Assembly: GCA_000648925.1 (NCBI GenBank) | Contig: JFHF01000006.1 | Location: forward strand, 62,001-126,000 | DNA: 64,000 nucleotides | From: Caballeronia jiangsuensis | GTDB taxonomy: Bacteria; Pseudomonadota; Gammaproteobacteria; Burkholderiales; Burkholderiaceae | Reading direction: 5' to 3' | Shown here: positions 7,975 to 16,419 of the stretch, in pieces | How positions within the stretch are numbered: position 1 is the first letter of the stretch | Layout of the letters: every line of letters starts with the position of its first letter | Notes under the pieces: model-generated | Databases searched by the model: none | Told to the model about the DNA's origin: nothing | The model's input: only the letters and a program-made list of their open reading frames with translations | Translations under genes and position numbers: made by a program

Positions 7975-9273
7975 TCAGACGGGAATCTTCTTTTCGTAAT
8001 CGATGGCGCTGGAGCACACGAGCAAGCCGATGCCGGCCGCCGCGAAGAACATCAGCGCGAGGAAGTAGGAGTGCGTGAACTGCACGATCGCGCCGACGAT
8101 GATCGGCACCGCCACGCCGCCGATATTGCCGCCGAGATTCATGAAGCCGCCGAGAAAGCCGATCTTGTTGCGCGTGCCGAGCGACGACGGAATGCACCAG
8201 TAAAGACCGCACCAGCGCAGGAAGAAGAGCGTCGTCGAAAGCAGGGCGACGACCGCGACCGCATTCGTCACATAGGCCACCGAGAAGATCGACACGGTCG
8301 CGATAACCGCCGCGATGCCGAAGAGCGTGCGCATCACGACGTTCGGACGCCCGCCCGCGGCCTTCCACTTGTCCGCGATCCATCCGCCGATCAGTTCGCC
8401 GATGAAGCCGCTGAAAAAGATGATGAAGCTGGAGCCGCCCATCTGCTTGATGTCGAAGCCGTGGACCATGTGCAGGTAATTGGGCATCCACGTGAGCAGG
8501 CCGTAGAACACGCTGTTGAAGCACATCCAGCCGAAGAACATGCACCACACCGAGCGGTACTTGAAGAAATCGCGCGTGCGGCCCGAGAGCGTGGACGGCT
8601 CGGCGGCGGCGTCGCGGGCATGCGATTCCTCGATATAGGCCGCTTCGAGCTCGTTCACGCCCGGATGCTCGCGTGGTGTATTGCGTACATAAAACCAGGC
8701 GAGGACGCCCGCGAGCACCGTGCCGACGCCGGCCACCGCGAATGCGAGCCGCCACGATCCGAGCGTCGCGATGAGCCCGGTAATCAGGATCGCGCCCAGC
8801 GCCGCGCCGAGCGGTGCGCCACCGTCGAGCAGCGTCGCGCCGCGGCCGCGCTCGGTCTGCGTCATCCAGATCGCGTTGAGCTTGCCGCCCGCCGGGTAGA
8901 TCGGCGCTTCCGACGCGCCGAGGCCGAGACGCGTGAGCAGCAGGCTCGGCGCGTTCGTGCAGACCGCTGCGATGGCCTGGAAGAAGCCCCAGAACACGGT
9001 CGCGGATGCGATCACGATGCGCGGCTTGAAGCGGTCGGCGAGCATGCCGCCGGGAATCTGCATCACCGCGTAAGTCCAGAAGAAGGAGGAGAGGATGAGC
9101 CCCTCCATCGCCGGGCCGATATCGAACTCCTTGGAAATGAGCGGCATCGCGACGGACAGCGACGCGCGGTCGATGTAGTTGATCGCGATGAGACTCAGCA
9201 TGACGACGAAAATCTTCCAGCGAACGGTGGATTTGCCCACCGTCAATGCGGCAACACCGGATGTTGAAGACAT
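7975..9273 (-). CDS. MFS transporter, anion:cation symporter (ACS) type
   Basis: A 432-aa protein with about 12 hydrophobic segments and the ACS-family opening INYIDRASLSVAMP, followed by the loop GGMLADRFKPR. Members import organic anions (sugar acids, phthalates, ureides) by proton symport. The ATG at 9273 has GGAG upstream. It is the first gene of the minus-strand operon leading into the decarboxylase-like enzyme, hydantoinase and NylB-like hydrolases, so it probably imports their substrate or product. It is divergent from the GntR gene, with 171 bp between them. Confidence 0.87.
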   Translation of the reverse strand: MSSTSGVAALTVGKSTVRWKIFVVMLSLIAINYIDRASLSVAMPLISKEFDIGPAMEGLILSSFFWTYAVMQIPGGMLADRFKPRIVIASATVFWGFFQAIAAVCTNAPSLLLTRLGLGASEAPIYPAGGKLNAIWMTQTERGRGATLLDGGAPLGAALGAILITGLIATLGSWRLAFAVAGVGTVLAGVLAWFYVRNTPREHPGVNELEAAYIEESHARDAAAEPSTLSGRTRDFFKYRSVWCMFFGWMCFNSVFYGLLTWMPNYLHMVHGFDIKQMGGSSFIIFFSGFIGELIGGWIADKWKAAGGRPNVVMRTLFGIAAVIATVSIFSVAYVTNAVAVVALLSTTLFFLRWCGLYWCIPSSLGTRNKIGFLGGFMNLGGNIGGVAVPIIVGAIVQFTHSYFLALMFFAAAGIGLLVCSSAIDYEKKIPV

Positions 9274-9444
9274 GTACGGGCTCCTGGATAGGCGGATGTT
9301 TTCGTGACGTCGCGCAACGTTGAACAGAGTATAGGATTAGAAATTTATAATTACAAACAGTGTAAACGCTTGGTTTTATTGAAATTTAGATTGCACGATG
9401 ACGGTGCAGGGTTTTCACCAAGTTCGTGATAAGCTTGCACTGCG
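9274..9444. promoter_or_regulatory. Divergent promoter region between MFS operon and GntR regulator
   Basis: This 171-bp gap is distinctly AT-richer around 9325-9400 than the flanking genes and must hold both divergent promoters. It contains TTAC and GTAA arms around AAACAGT (about 9352-9366) next to an AT-rich TTTATAATTACAAA stretch. FCD-type GntR regulators often bind such short inverted repeats, so this is the candidate operator. No exact consensus match was established. Confidence 0.45.
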
Positions 9445-10176
9445 ATGAACCAGACCACCAAAAGCCCCCTCCTTTTGCGCACGCGCGGCATGGCCGCGGA
9501 GATCGCCGCGCGCCTGCGCGACATGATCGACGAGGGCGAGTTGCCGCCCGGCGCGCGCATCGACGAAAAAGAATTGAGCAGCGCGTTCGACGTCTCGAAA
9601 ACGCCCTTGCGCGAGGCGCTGAAGGTGCTGGTGTCGGAGGGGCGCGTGACGCACCGGCAATACATCGGTTATCGCGTCGCCGAGATCGATCTCGACGATC
9701 TCGCCGCCACATTCGAGCTGCTTCACGGACTCGAAGCGATGGCGGGTGGCCTGGTGCAGGCGCGCATCACGAATACGCAAATCGCGGCGATCGCGGCGAA
9801 GCATCGGCGCATGGTGGAATGTCACGACGCCGGCAGGCGCATCGAGTATTTCAAGCTGAATCAGCAGATCCACCAGATGATCGTCGATGCCGCCGACAAT
9901 CCCGTGCTCGCGAGCGTCTATTCGACGTTGATGTCGAAGGTGCATCGGGCGCGCGGCGCGGCGAATGCCGACACGCTGCGCTGGGCCGAATCGGCCAGCG
10001 AGCACGAAGCCATTCTGGCCGCGCTCGAACATCCCGCGCGCGAAGGTTTGCCCGCGATCCTGCGCGAGCATTCGGAGAACACGGCGCGCGAAGTGCTCGC
10101 GGTGCTCGAACGTGCAAAGGGCGATGCGCCCGCCGCGCGCATCGGCGATCTCGCGCGCGAGGAAGCGTCGGGCTGA
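9445..10176 (+). CDS. GntR-family regulator, FCD (FadR-type) subfamily
   Basis: A 243-aa regulator. The N-terminal winged helix-turn-helix (residues ~10-75) shows the GntR signature GELPPGARIDEKELSSAFDVSKTPLREALKVLVSEG. The C-terminal all-helical FCD ligand domain carries the metal/ligand residues expected around EYFKLNQQIHQMI and ASEHEAILAALE. It is transcribed away from the MFS-hydantoinase operon and most likely controls it through the shared gap, responding to a small organic acid. It converges on the GntP gene 21 bp downstream. Confidence 0.9.
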   Translation: MNQTTKSPLLLRTRGMAAEIAARLRDMIDEGELPPGARIDEKELSSAFDVSKTPLREALKVLVSEGRVTHRQYIGYRVAEIDLDDLAATFELLHGLEAMAGGLVQARITNTQIAAIAAKHRRMVECHDAGRRIEYFKLNQQIHQMIVDAADNPVLASVYSTLMSKVHRARGAANADTLRWAESASEHEAILAALEHPAREGLPAILREHSENTAREVLAVLERAKGDAPAARIGDLAREEASG

Positions 10177-10197
10177 ACGGCTGAACGCCGAACGTCT

Positions 10198-11571
10198 TTA
10201 CGTCAGCACGCTCCACAACGCGAGCGTCAGCACGAGTCCCACCACCGACACGATCGTCTGCAACACGGACCACACCGCGACCGTGCGTTTGAGCGTGAGC
10301 CCGAAGTACTCGCGCACCATCCAGAAACCCGCGTCGTTGACGTGACAGAAGAACACCGAGCCCGCGCCGATCGCGAGCGCCATCAGCGAGTTGTGCGTCG
10401 CCGTGAGTCCGCTGACGACGGGCGCGACGATGCCCGCGGTGGTCGTCGTGGCGACGGTCGCGGAGCCTGTCGCCTGTCGCAGTGCGACCGCGATCAGCCA
10501 CGCGAGCAGGATCAGCGGCAGATGCGTGCCCACCGCGATCTTGCCGATGGTCGCGCTGATGCCCGCGTTGACGAGCATCTGCTTGAGCCCGCCGCCCGCG
10601 CCGATCGTGAGCAGGAGCGCCGCGATCGGCGGCAGGCTCTTGCGCAGGATGCCGCCGACGCGTTCGCGCGCCATGCCGCGCGACCAGCCGAGCAGCACGA
10701 TCGCGAAGAGCACCGTCAACGCCAGCGCGACGAGCGGCTCGCCGACGAAATCGAGCGTGTCGTAGAGCAGCGTGTCCTTCGTGAGCGCGAGCTTGGCGAC
10801 GGTGCGCCCGAGCATCATCACGACGGGCAGCAGGATCGTCACGAGCGAGATCGCGAAGCCCGGCGTCGATGCACCGTCTTCATGCGCCGTGAAGAGCTTG
10901 CCCATTTCCTCGGGCTCTTCGATATGCAGGCGTTTGGACAGCCAGATGCCGTAGAGCGGGCCGGCGAGAATCACGGCGGGCAGCGCGACGATGAGGCCCA
11001 GCCCGAGCGTCAGGCCGAGATCGGCATGCAGCGCGCTCACCGCGATCAGCGGACCCGGATGCGGCGGCAGCAACGCATGCAGCGTCGTCATGCCGGCGAG
11101 CGCGGGAATCGCGATGCGCAGGATCGGCTGCTTCGCGCGACGCGCCATCACGAAGATGATCGGCACCATCATCACGAGGCCGACTTCGAAGAAGAGCGGC
11201 AAGCCGACGATGATCGCGACGAACGCCATCATCCACGGCAGGCGGCGCGGTGTCGAATGATCGAGCAGTGTGGTGACGAGCCGGTCCGCGGCTCCGGATT
11301 CGGCCATCAGCGCGCCGAGCATGGCGCCGAGCGCGATGATGATGCCGACGTCGCCGAGCAGTGCGCCCGCGCCCTTGCTGAACGCCTGCGCAATCGCTTC
11401 GAGCGGTTGATGCGCGGTGAAGCCCGCCGCGAACGTGCCCACGAGAATGGACAGGAACGGCGCGAGCTTGAGCACGCTGATGGAAACGATGATGATCGCG
11501 AGGCCGAGCGCGCAGGCGATCAGCAGTTGCGTGTCGTGGGCCGACCAGGGAGTCAGGGTTGTGGGATTCAC
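10198..11571 (-). CDS. GntP-family gluconate:H+ symporter
   Basis: About 457 aa with a dozen or more hydrophobic segments and GntP landmarks: LVGTFAAGFTAHQPLEAIAQAFSKG near the N-terminus, HALLPPHPGPL in the middle and the C-terminal RQATGSATVATTTTAGI. Such permeases import gluconate or related hydroxy acids. I chose the GTG at 11571 because AAGGTCACC precedes it and it gives the normal family length; the frame is open further upstream (to 11700) but that part is hydrophilic and unlike the family. No kinase or dehydratase for gluconate is adjacent, so the true substrate may be another sugar acid or glycerate-type compound. Confidence 0.87.
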   Translation of the reverse strand: MNPTTLTPWSAHDTQLLIACALGLAIIIVSISVLKLAPFLSILVGTFAAGFTAHQPLEAIAQAFSKGAGALLGDVGIIIALGAMLGALMAESGAADRLVTTLLDHSTPRRLPWMMAFVAIIVGLPLFFEVGLVMMVPIIFVMARRAKQPILRIAIPALAGMTTLHALLPPHPGPLIAVSALHADLGLTLGLGLIVALPAVILAGPLYGIWLSKRLHIEEPEEMGKLFTAHEDGASTPGFAISLVTILLPVVMMLGRTVAKLALTKDTLLYDTLDFVGEPLVALALTVLFAIVLLGWSRGMARERVGGILRKSLPPIAALLLTIGAGGGLKQMLVNAGISATIGKIAVGTHLPLILLAWLIAVALRQATGSATVATTTTAGIVAPVVSGLTATHNSLMALAIGAGSVFFCHVNDAGFWMVREYFGLTLKRTVAVWSVLQTIVSVVGLVLTLALWSVLT

Positions 11572-11626
11572 GGTGACCTTGAGCTGACGCGCATCGCCTT
11601 GAATGCCGATGCGATTACGAGGAGCT

Positions 11627-11682
11627 TTCGTGTCCCGCGCATGACCTCGCGTGTTCTTGGCGAACCATGCGCGGGACGCGAA
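11627..11682. repeat. 17-bp inverted repeat upstream of the GntP gene
   Basis: Left arm TTCGTGTCCCGCGCATG (11627-11643) and right arm CATGCGCGGGACGCGAA (11666-11682) are complementary at 16 of 17 positions; the exception gives a G-U wobble in RNA. The loop is 22 bases. It lies ~55-110 bp before the GntP start. There is no T-run, so it is not a classic terminator; it could be an operator or an RNA hairpin in the leader. Confidence 0.5.
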
Positions 11683-11852
11683 GCCCCGTCGTAATAGCAC
11701 TTTTCGACGCGACGGTCAAAATCGACCGCGCGTCGATCGTGCTCTCTCAGGCCGGCCTTGCAATCGGCTTGCCAGTCATTACTGGCATTTTTCGTTTTGC
11801 ATTCGGAATGCCCTTTTGGGTTTTGCATTCCGCATGCATGTGCGGTGGATGA

Positions 11853-12149
11853 CTACGCGGCGGCCTTGCCGGGGCCGGCGGCGTGATCCTGTGCGAGAAG
11901 ATCGAATAGCCGCAGTACGCGAGCGCGTTGCGTGGACACGAGATCGCTTTCGTCGCCGAGTGCCGCAAGCCGTCTTTTCCAGTAGGCGCGATCGAGACAG
12001 GCGAACGCCTTCTGATTGCCCGCGACTGCAAGCGAACGGATCATGTGTTCGAGATGATCGAGTTGCGCGTCCGCGATGCGCGCAGGCTTGAGCGCCGCTC
12101 GCGTGCTTTGCGCGGCGCGGCTGGCTTGCGATACTTTCGACTTTTCCAT
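11853..12149 (-). CDS. Hypothetical protein, 98 aa
   Basis: A basic, largely helical 98-residue protein without signal peptide or membrane segment. It contains LDHLEHMIRSLAVAGNQKAFACLDRAYWKRRL, and its sequence is regular enough (few Arg-rich runs) to look like a real gene rather than an off-frame reading. The ribosome site is weak. It is alone on its strand between the GntP gene and the AraC regulator. No family recognised. The ~280 bp between it and GntP hold the inverted repeat at 11627-11682 and two TTTTGCATTC direct repeats at about 11796-11835. Confidence 0.55.
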   Translation of the reverse strand: MEKSKVSQASRAAQSTRAALKPARIADAQLDHLEHMIRSLAVAGNQKAFACLDRAYWKRRLAALGDESDLVSTQRARVLRLFDLLAQDHAAGPGKAAA

Positions 12150-12415
12150 GTTGACGCCCCGAAACGCCTTTTTTGCTGCATGCGGCTGTGTATTTGTTCT
12201 TAGTCAGCCGTAAACCAATGAGTGGGAGACAGCGATGTGACAGCGGGATGACGGCAAGGAATCGCCGACCTGAACCGCCCGCGACGCCGCACACGCTGCT
12301 CCTCGTTCAGCACGATATACCTGCATTTCGAATTCGCTTTACCATGCGTCTCATTTGCCGGCGCGCATCGTGTGCGCCACTGCTCGAAAGGACTATTTGA
12401 ACCGACATCGATTCC

Positions 12416-13468
12416 ATGCCCGCCGATTCCGATCCACGCACGCTATTCACGCGCTTCTCGACCCAGGAATTGCCGCGCGAACGCCAGTTGCTCGCATGGC
12501 GCGATCGCGTCGGGCATGTGGTGGATGTTCTTCCCGACAACGATCGCATCGCGCGCGGCTTTGCGGGCAGCATCGATCTGCACGCGGCGGGCGGCCTCGT
12601 GTTCACGGAGGCGCGTACCGAAGCGCTGGTGCTCGAGCGATCGATCGCACGCGTCTCGACCGACACGCGCCGCGATTTCGCGTTTCATGTGTATGTGGAA
12701 GGCGAGTCCGGGCATGTCAGCGGTCCGAGCGTGAAGCGCACTGCGCCGGGTTCGATGCGCGGCATCGTCGCGTTCGATCTGAATCAGCGCTTTCGCGTCG
12801 AACGTCCGGCGTGCCGCGTGCTGACGATGTTCGTGCCGCGCTCGGTCGTCGCCGCGCATATCGATGACTGCGATGCGCTGCACGGCCGCGTCGTGCCTGA
12901 TGACGCGCCGCTCGCGCGCTTCGTCTTCCAGCATTTCGATGCCACCGCACGCGCGCTGCCGACGCTCGAACGTCCCGATGCCATCGACGCCCTCGATGCC
13001 GGCGCGCAACTCCTGCTCGCGGCGTTCGCCGAAAAACTGCATGCATTGCACGACTCGCGCGCCGCGCTGCAAACGGCGGTGAAGGGCCAGGTAAAGCGTT
13101 ATGTCGAGACGCATCTCCATGAAGCCGATCTCACGCCGATGAAGATCGTCGATGCACTCGGCCTGAAGCGCGCGACCATCTATCGATGGTTCGAGCAGGA
13201 AGGCGGCCTCGGCGCGTACATTCGACATCGCCGCCTGCGCGAAGCAGCCGATGAACTCGCGCGGTTTCCGAACCTGCAGATTACCGATATCGCATTCGGT
13301 CTCGGCTTCAAGAGCGCATCGGATTTCACGCGCGCGTTCCGTCGCGCGTTCGATGTGAGCCCGCTGGAAATGCGTCTGCGTGCGCTCGACCTGTTACGCG
13401 CGGCGGACAGCGATCCCGTCATGCGCATGCGCGCCGCGCATTCGAGGGGCGTTCGGGGAAGCGGCTGA
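12416..13468 (+). CDS. AraC-family transcriptional regulator
   Basis: A 350-aa regulator. The N-terminal ~200 residues match the AraC_binding_2-like sensor domain (RERQLLAWRDRVGHVVDV near residue 23). The C-terminal ~100 residues carry two helix-turn-helix units, MKIVDALGLKRATIYRWFEQEGG and ITDIAFGLGFKSASDFTRAFRRAF. Residues ~310-350 form a basic tail. Its last 50 bp overlap, tail to tail, the end of the MHS transporter gene on the other strand. No strong ribosome site precedes the ATG at 12416; the 266-bp gap upstream must carry its promoter. Confidence 0.87.
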   Translation: MPADSDPRTLFTRFSTQELPRERQLLAWRDRVGHVVDVLPDNDRIARGFAGSIDLHAAGGLVFTEARTEALVLERSIARVSTDTRRDFAFHVYVEGESGHVSGPSVKRTAPGSMRGIVAFDLNQRFRVERPACRVLTMFVPRSVVAAHIDDCDALHGRVVPDDAPLARFVFQHFDATARALPTLERPDAIDALDAGAQLLLAAFAEKLHALHDSRAALQTAVKGQVKRYVETHLHEADLTPMKIVDALGLKRATIYRWFEQEGGLGAYIRHRRLREAADELARFPNLQITDIAFGLGFKSASDFTRAFRRAFDVSPLEMRLRALDLLRAADSDPVMRMRAAHSRGVRGSG

Positions 13469-14708
13469 GCGCGAAGAGCGTCACGCAGTTCGCGGCGAGC
13501 AGATACCACGCGGGCGTCATCACATTGCCCGTCGCGCCGATGAGCCATGCGACCGCGAGCGGGGAGAACCCGCCGAAGATGACGACGCCGAACGTGTAGA
13601 TCACCGAGAGACTTGCTGCGCGCCGATGCTTCGGGAAGGCTTCGAGCATGAGCACCGAGCCCGCGCCCGCGTTGTTCAGCGCGATGCCGACATAGAGCAG
13701 GATGATCACGAGCGCGAGCGTATTCGGTGCGCCTCGCGTGAGCGCATGGAACGCGGGATATGCCGTCGCGAGCGCGCCGACGAGCGATGCGTATTGCAGC
13801 GTCTTGCGGCTCATCAGGCGATCGGCGGCGAGCGCGACGAGTGGTGTGACGACGAGAATCACGAGACCGGACAGCGACGCGATCATGAAGCTGATTGCCG
13901 GTGGCCGTTGCAACGTGTGCGTCAGATAGCTCGGCATGTACAGCACGGCAATGTAGATGCTCGACGAAGGCGCGGCCATCATCAGGATGCCGCATGCGAG
14001 CGGGCGCGCATGTTCGCGAAGCACGATCGAAAGTGGCGTGCGAGCGGGACGCGCTTTCGATGCCCATGCATCGGCCGGCACGCGGCGCAGAAACCAGCCG
14101 AGCGGCGCGATCAATCCGCCGATGACGAAAGGCACACGCCATCCCCATTGCACGAGTTGCTCGTGCGACAGCAACGCGGACGTGCACGCGCCGACGAGCG
14201 CCGCTGCGCATGCGGCCGCGCCCTGGCTCGCACCGCGCCAACTGACCATGAAGCAGCGCCGTTCATAGGGCACGGACTCCATCAGCAGCGCCGATGCCGG
14301 GCCGATCTCGCCGCCCGCTGCGAGCCCTTGAAGAAGCCGCGCGAACACGATCAGCACGGTCGCGCTCGCGCCGATCGCCGCATGCGTCGGCAGGCACGCG
14401 ATCAGCCAGGTGCCCGCCGCCATCGACGCAATCGATAGCCGCATGCCGGCCTCCCGGCCGTGCCGGTCCGCGTATCGTCCGATCAGCATCGCGCCGAGCG
14501 GACGCATCACGAAGCCCGCGCCGAATGTCGCGAGCGAGAGCATCAGCGACGAAGCGGCATCGTGCGCGGGAAAAAAGAGCTGTCCGATGATCGCCGCGGA
14601 GAAGCCATACACGGTGAAGTCGTAGGCAACGAAGCCATTGCTGATCACCGTCGCGACGATGATGCGCGTCAGACTCCCAGGCGTTTTTTGTTGTTCGGTT
14701 TGAGTCAT
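13419..14708 (-). CDS. MFS transporter, metabolite:H+ symporter (MHS) family
   Basis: About 429 aa with 12 predicted hydrophobic segments. MHS features are VISNGFVAYDFTVYGF at the start, GAMLIGRYADRHGREAGM after TM2 and FARLLQGLAAGGEIGPASALLMES. Relatives import dicarboxylates, shikimate, proline or aromatic acids. The ATG at 14708 is chosen because it sits just before the first membrane segment; the frame extends to 14762 and neither start has a good ribosome site. The 3-prime end overlaps the AraC gene by 50 bp in convergent orientation. Substrate unknown. Confidence 0.85.
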   Translation of the reverse strand: MTQTEQQKTPGSLTRIIVATVISNGFVAYDFTVYGFSAAIIGQLFFPAHDAASSLMLSLATFGAGFVMRPLGAMLIGRYADRHGREAGMRLSIASMAAGTWLIACLPTHAAIGASATVLIVFARLLQGLAAGGEIGPASALLMESVPYERRCFMVSWRGASQGAAACAAALVGACTSALLSHEQLVQWGWRVPFVIGGLIAPLGWFLRRVPADAWASKARPARTPLSIVLREHARPLACGILMMAAPSSSIYIAVLYMPSYLTHTLQRPPAISFMIASLSGLVILVVTPLVALAADRLMSRKTLQYASLVGALATAYPAFHALTRGAPNTLALVIILLYVGIALNNAGAGSVLMLEAFPKHRRAASLSVIYTFGVVIFGGFSPLAVAWLIGATGNVMTPAWYLLAANCVTLFALSRFPERPSNARRACA

Positions 14709-14876
14709 GAATGAACGGAGATTGATGCCTTCGAATCCGGCTTCCGATATTAACGGCCGCATTGCTCATATTATTAATACTTCGTCGTAATCGTCACGAA
14801 TACAAGGCGAGTAATATACGATCACCTTTCAAATTCGCTGGCTTCGTAGTTCGCTTACGAACGAGGAATCGTCTTC

Positions 14877-15758
14877 ATGGATGACGCCACGCGCGAGTTC
14901 GACCGGCTGCGCCCTCGCTTGCAGGGCATCGCGTATCGCATGCTCGGTTCGGTCGCCGAGGCCGAAGACATCGTGCAGGACGTATGGCTTCGCTGGCACG
15001 CGGCTGCGCGCGAAGCTATCGAGAATGCCGAAGCCTGGCTTGTCGCCGTCACGACGCGCCATTCGATCGACCGGCTGCGCGCCGCGAAATTGCAGCGCGA
15101 ACATTACGCGGGCATCTGGCTGCCCGAGCCGCAAATCACCGAGCCGCCCGCGACGCCCGAAGAAGTTACGGAGCGCGCGGATGATGTGTCGGTCGCGTTT
15201 CTGATGCTGCTCGAACGCCTGACACCCGAAGCACGCGCGGCGTTCTTGCTGCGCGAAGTTTTCGATGCCGATTATCCGGAGGTCGCGAGCATCATCGGGA
15301 AGACGGAGGCCGCATGCCGGCAGCTCGTGAGCCGCGCGAAGGCACAGCTGCGCGACGAGCGTCCGCGCCGTTCGGTGCCGCGCGAAATCCACAGGCGTTT
15401 GCTGCATGCATTCGCACATGCGATCGAACACGGCGATTTCGCGGCCATTCACGCGATGCTCGCGGACGACGCGACGCTCGTCGGCGATGGCGGCGGCCAC
15501 GTGCAGAGCTTCCCGGAGCCGCTACTCGGCGGCAAGCGCATCGCGCAGCTTTTCTATGCCGCATTCCTGCGCTACGGAAAGGGCGTGCGTGTCGAACTCG
15601 TGATGCTCAATGGCCAATGGGCGCTCTTGCGCTTCATCGACGGCAAGCTCGAATCCGCCCAGACCTACGATATCGAAGACGAGCACATCGTGCGTATTCA
15701 GGTGCAGCGCAACCCGGAGAAGCTCGAACGCATCGCGGCGCGTTACGGAAACGCGTGA
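14877..15758 (+). CDS. ECF sigma factor, group ECF41 (fused SnoaL-like domain)
   Basis: A 293-aa sigma-70 family ECF factor: sigma region 2 (residues ~8-75, with RMLGSVAEAEDIVQDVWLRW), sigma region 4 (~110-165, LPVD-like ADYPEVASIIGKTEAACRQLVSRA) and a C-terminal SnoaL-like domain (~175-293). It shows the three ECF41 hallmarks: WLPEP in the linker, DGGG(H) where the group has DGGGK, and NPEKL near the C-terminus (group NPDKL). ECF41 factors have no anti-sigma factor; the fused C-terminal domain controls activity. The adjoining AhpD/carboxymuconolactone-decarboxylase gene is the partner typical of the group. GAGGAA precedes the ATG. Confidence 0.93.
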   Translation: MDDATREFDRLRPRLQGIAYRMLGSVAEAEDIVQDVWLRWHAAAREAIENAEAWLVAVTTRHSIDRLRAAKLQREHYAGIWLPEPQITEPPATPEEVTERADDVSVAFLMLLERLTPEARAAFLLREVFDADYPEVASIIGKTEAACRQLVSRAKAQLRDERPRRSVPREIHRRLLHAFAHAIEHGDFAAIHAMLADDATLVGDGGGHVQSFPEPLLGGKRIAQLFYAAFLRYGKGVRVELVMLNGQWALLRFIDGKLESAQTYDIEDEHIVRIQVQRNPEKLERIAARYGNA

Positions 15759-15901
15759 TGGATTGCCTTTGCGATTGATGCGCGCGAAGCAATAGCGTGC
15801 GCACGTTCGCGCGTCTACCGCGAGAAGGCGCGCAAACTTACGATGACATCCATGCCGGCTATGGAGCGCCGGCGATATCTTCAACCAGGCATGGAGTCAT
15901 C

Positions 15902-16381
15902 ATGACGCAGCGAATCAACTACGTTCAACAATCGCCCGAACTGTTCAAGAAGTTCTATGAGTTCAGCCAGGCCTTGCAGGAGTGCTCGATCGAGCGGACA
16001 ACCCGCGACCTGGTGACGCTTCGCGCATCGCAGATGAATGGCTGCGCCTTTTGCGTCGATATGCATGTGAAGGAAGCGAAGATTCATGGCGAGCGCGAAC
16101 TGCGCACGCATCATGTGGCGATCTGGCGCGAGTCGACGCTGTTCTCGCCGCGCGAACGCGCCGCGCTCGCGTGGACCGAAGTGCTGACGCGCATTCCCGA
16201 ACATGGCGTGTCCGATGAACTCTATGGACGCGTGCGCGAGCAGTTCTCGGAGAAGGAGCTATCCGACCTGACCTACGCCGTCATGGCGATCAACGGATGG
16301 AATCGTGCGAATGTCGCATTCCAGACGGTGCCGGGTTCGTCCGACAAGGCCTTCGGCCTCGACAAGGCAAACCTGTCGTGA
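15902..16381 (+). CDS. Carboxymuconolactone decarboxylase / AhpD-like protein (ECF41 partner)
   Basis: A 159-aa helical protein with the AhpD-type redox motif C-A-F-C in MNGCAFCVDMHVKEA and the following HVAIWRES and FSPRERAALAWTEVLTRI segments. Members reduce peroxides or peroxiredoxin partners, or act as decarboxylases. A protein of this kind is the usual neighbour and target of ECF41 sigma factors. It lies 143 bp downstream of the sigma gene; TGGAG precedes the ATG at 15902. I could not find the ECF41 promoter motif in that gap, so it may be co-transcribed with the sigma gene. Confidence 0.88.
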   Translation: MTQRINYVQQSPELFKKFYEFSQALQECSIERTTRDLVTLRASQMNGCAFCVDMHVKEAKIHGERELRTHHVAIWRESTLFSPRERAALAWTEVLTRIPEHGVSDELYGRVREQFSEKELSDLTYAVMAINGWNRANVAFQTVPGSSDKAFGLDKANLS

Positions 16382-16419
16382 TGTGTTCGCGCCGTCATTC
16401 GATCATGGGAGAACGGATC

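Noticed and set aside
8391..8621. Ser/Ala/Cys-rich minus-strand frame inside the MFS gene
   Set aside because: Out-of-frame reading of the transporter; no ribosome site.
10342..11694. 450-codon plus-strand frame opposite GntP
   Set aside because: Extreme Arg/Asp/Glu/His composition typical of antisense to membrane-protein codons; GntP motifs are on the minus strand.
12234..12241. Second ECF41 -35 box (TGTCACA on the minus strand)
   Set aside because: The hexamer-like match is there but no CGTC lies 16 bases downstream.
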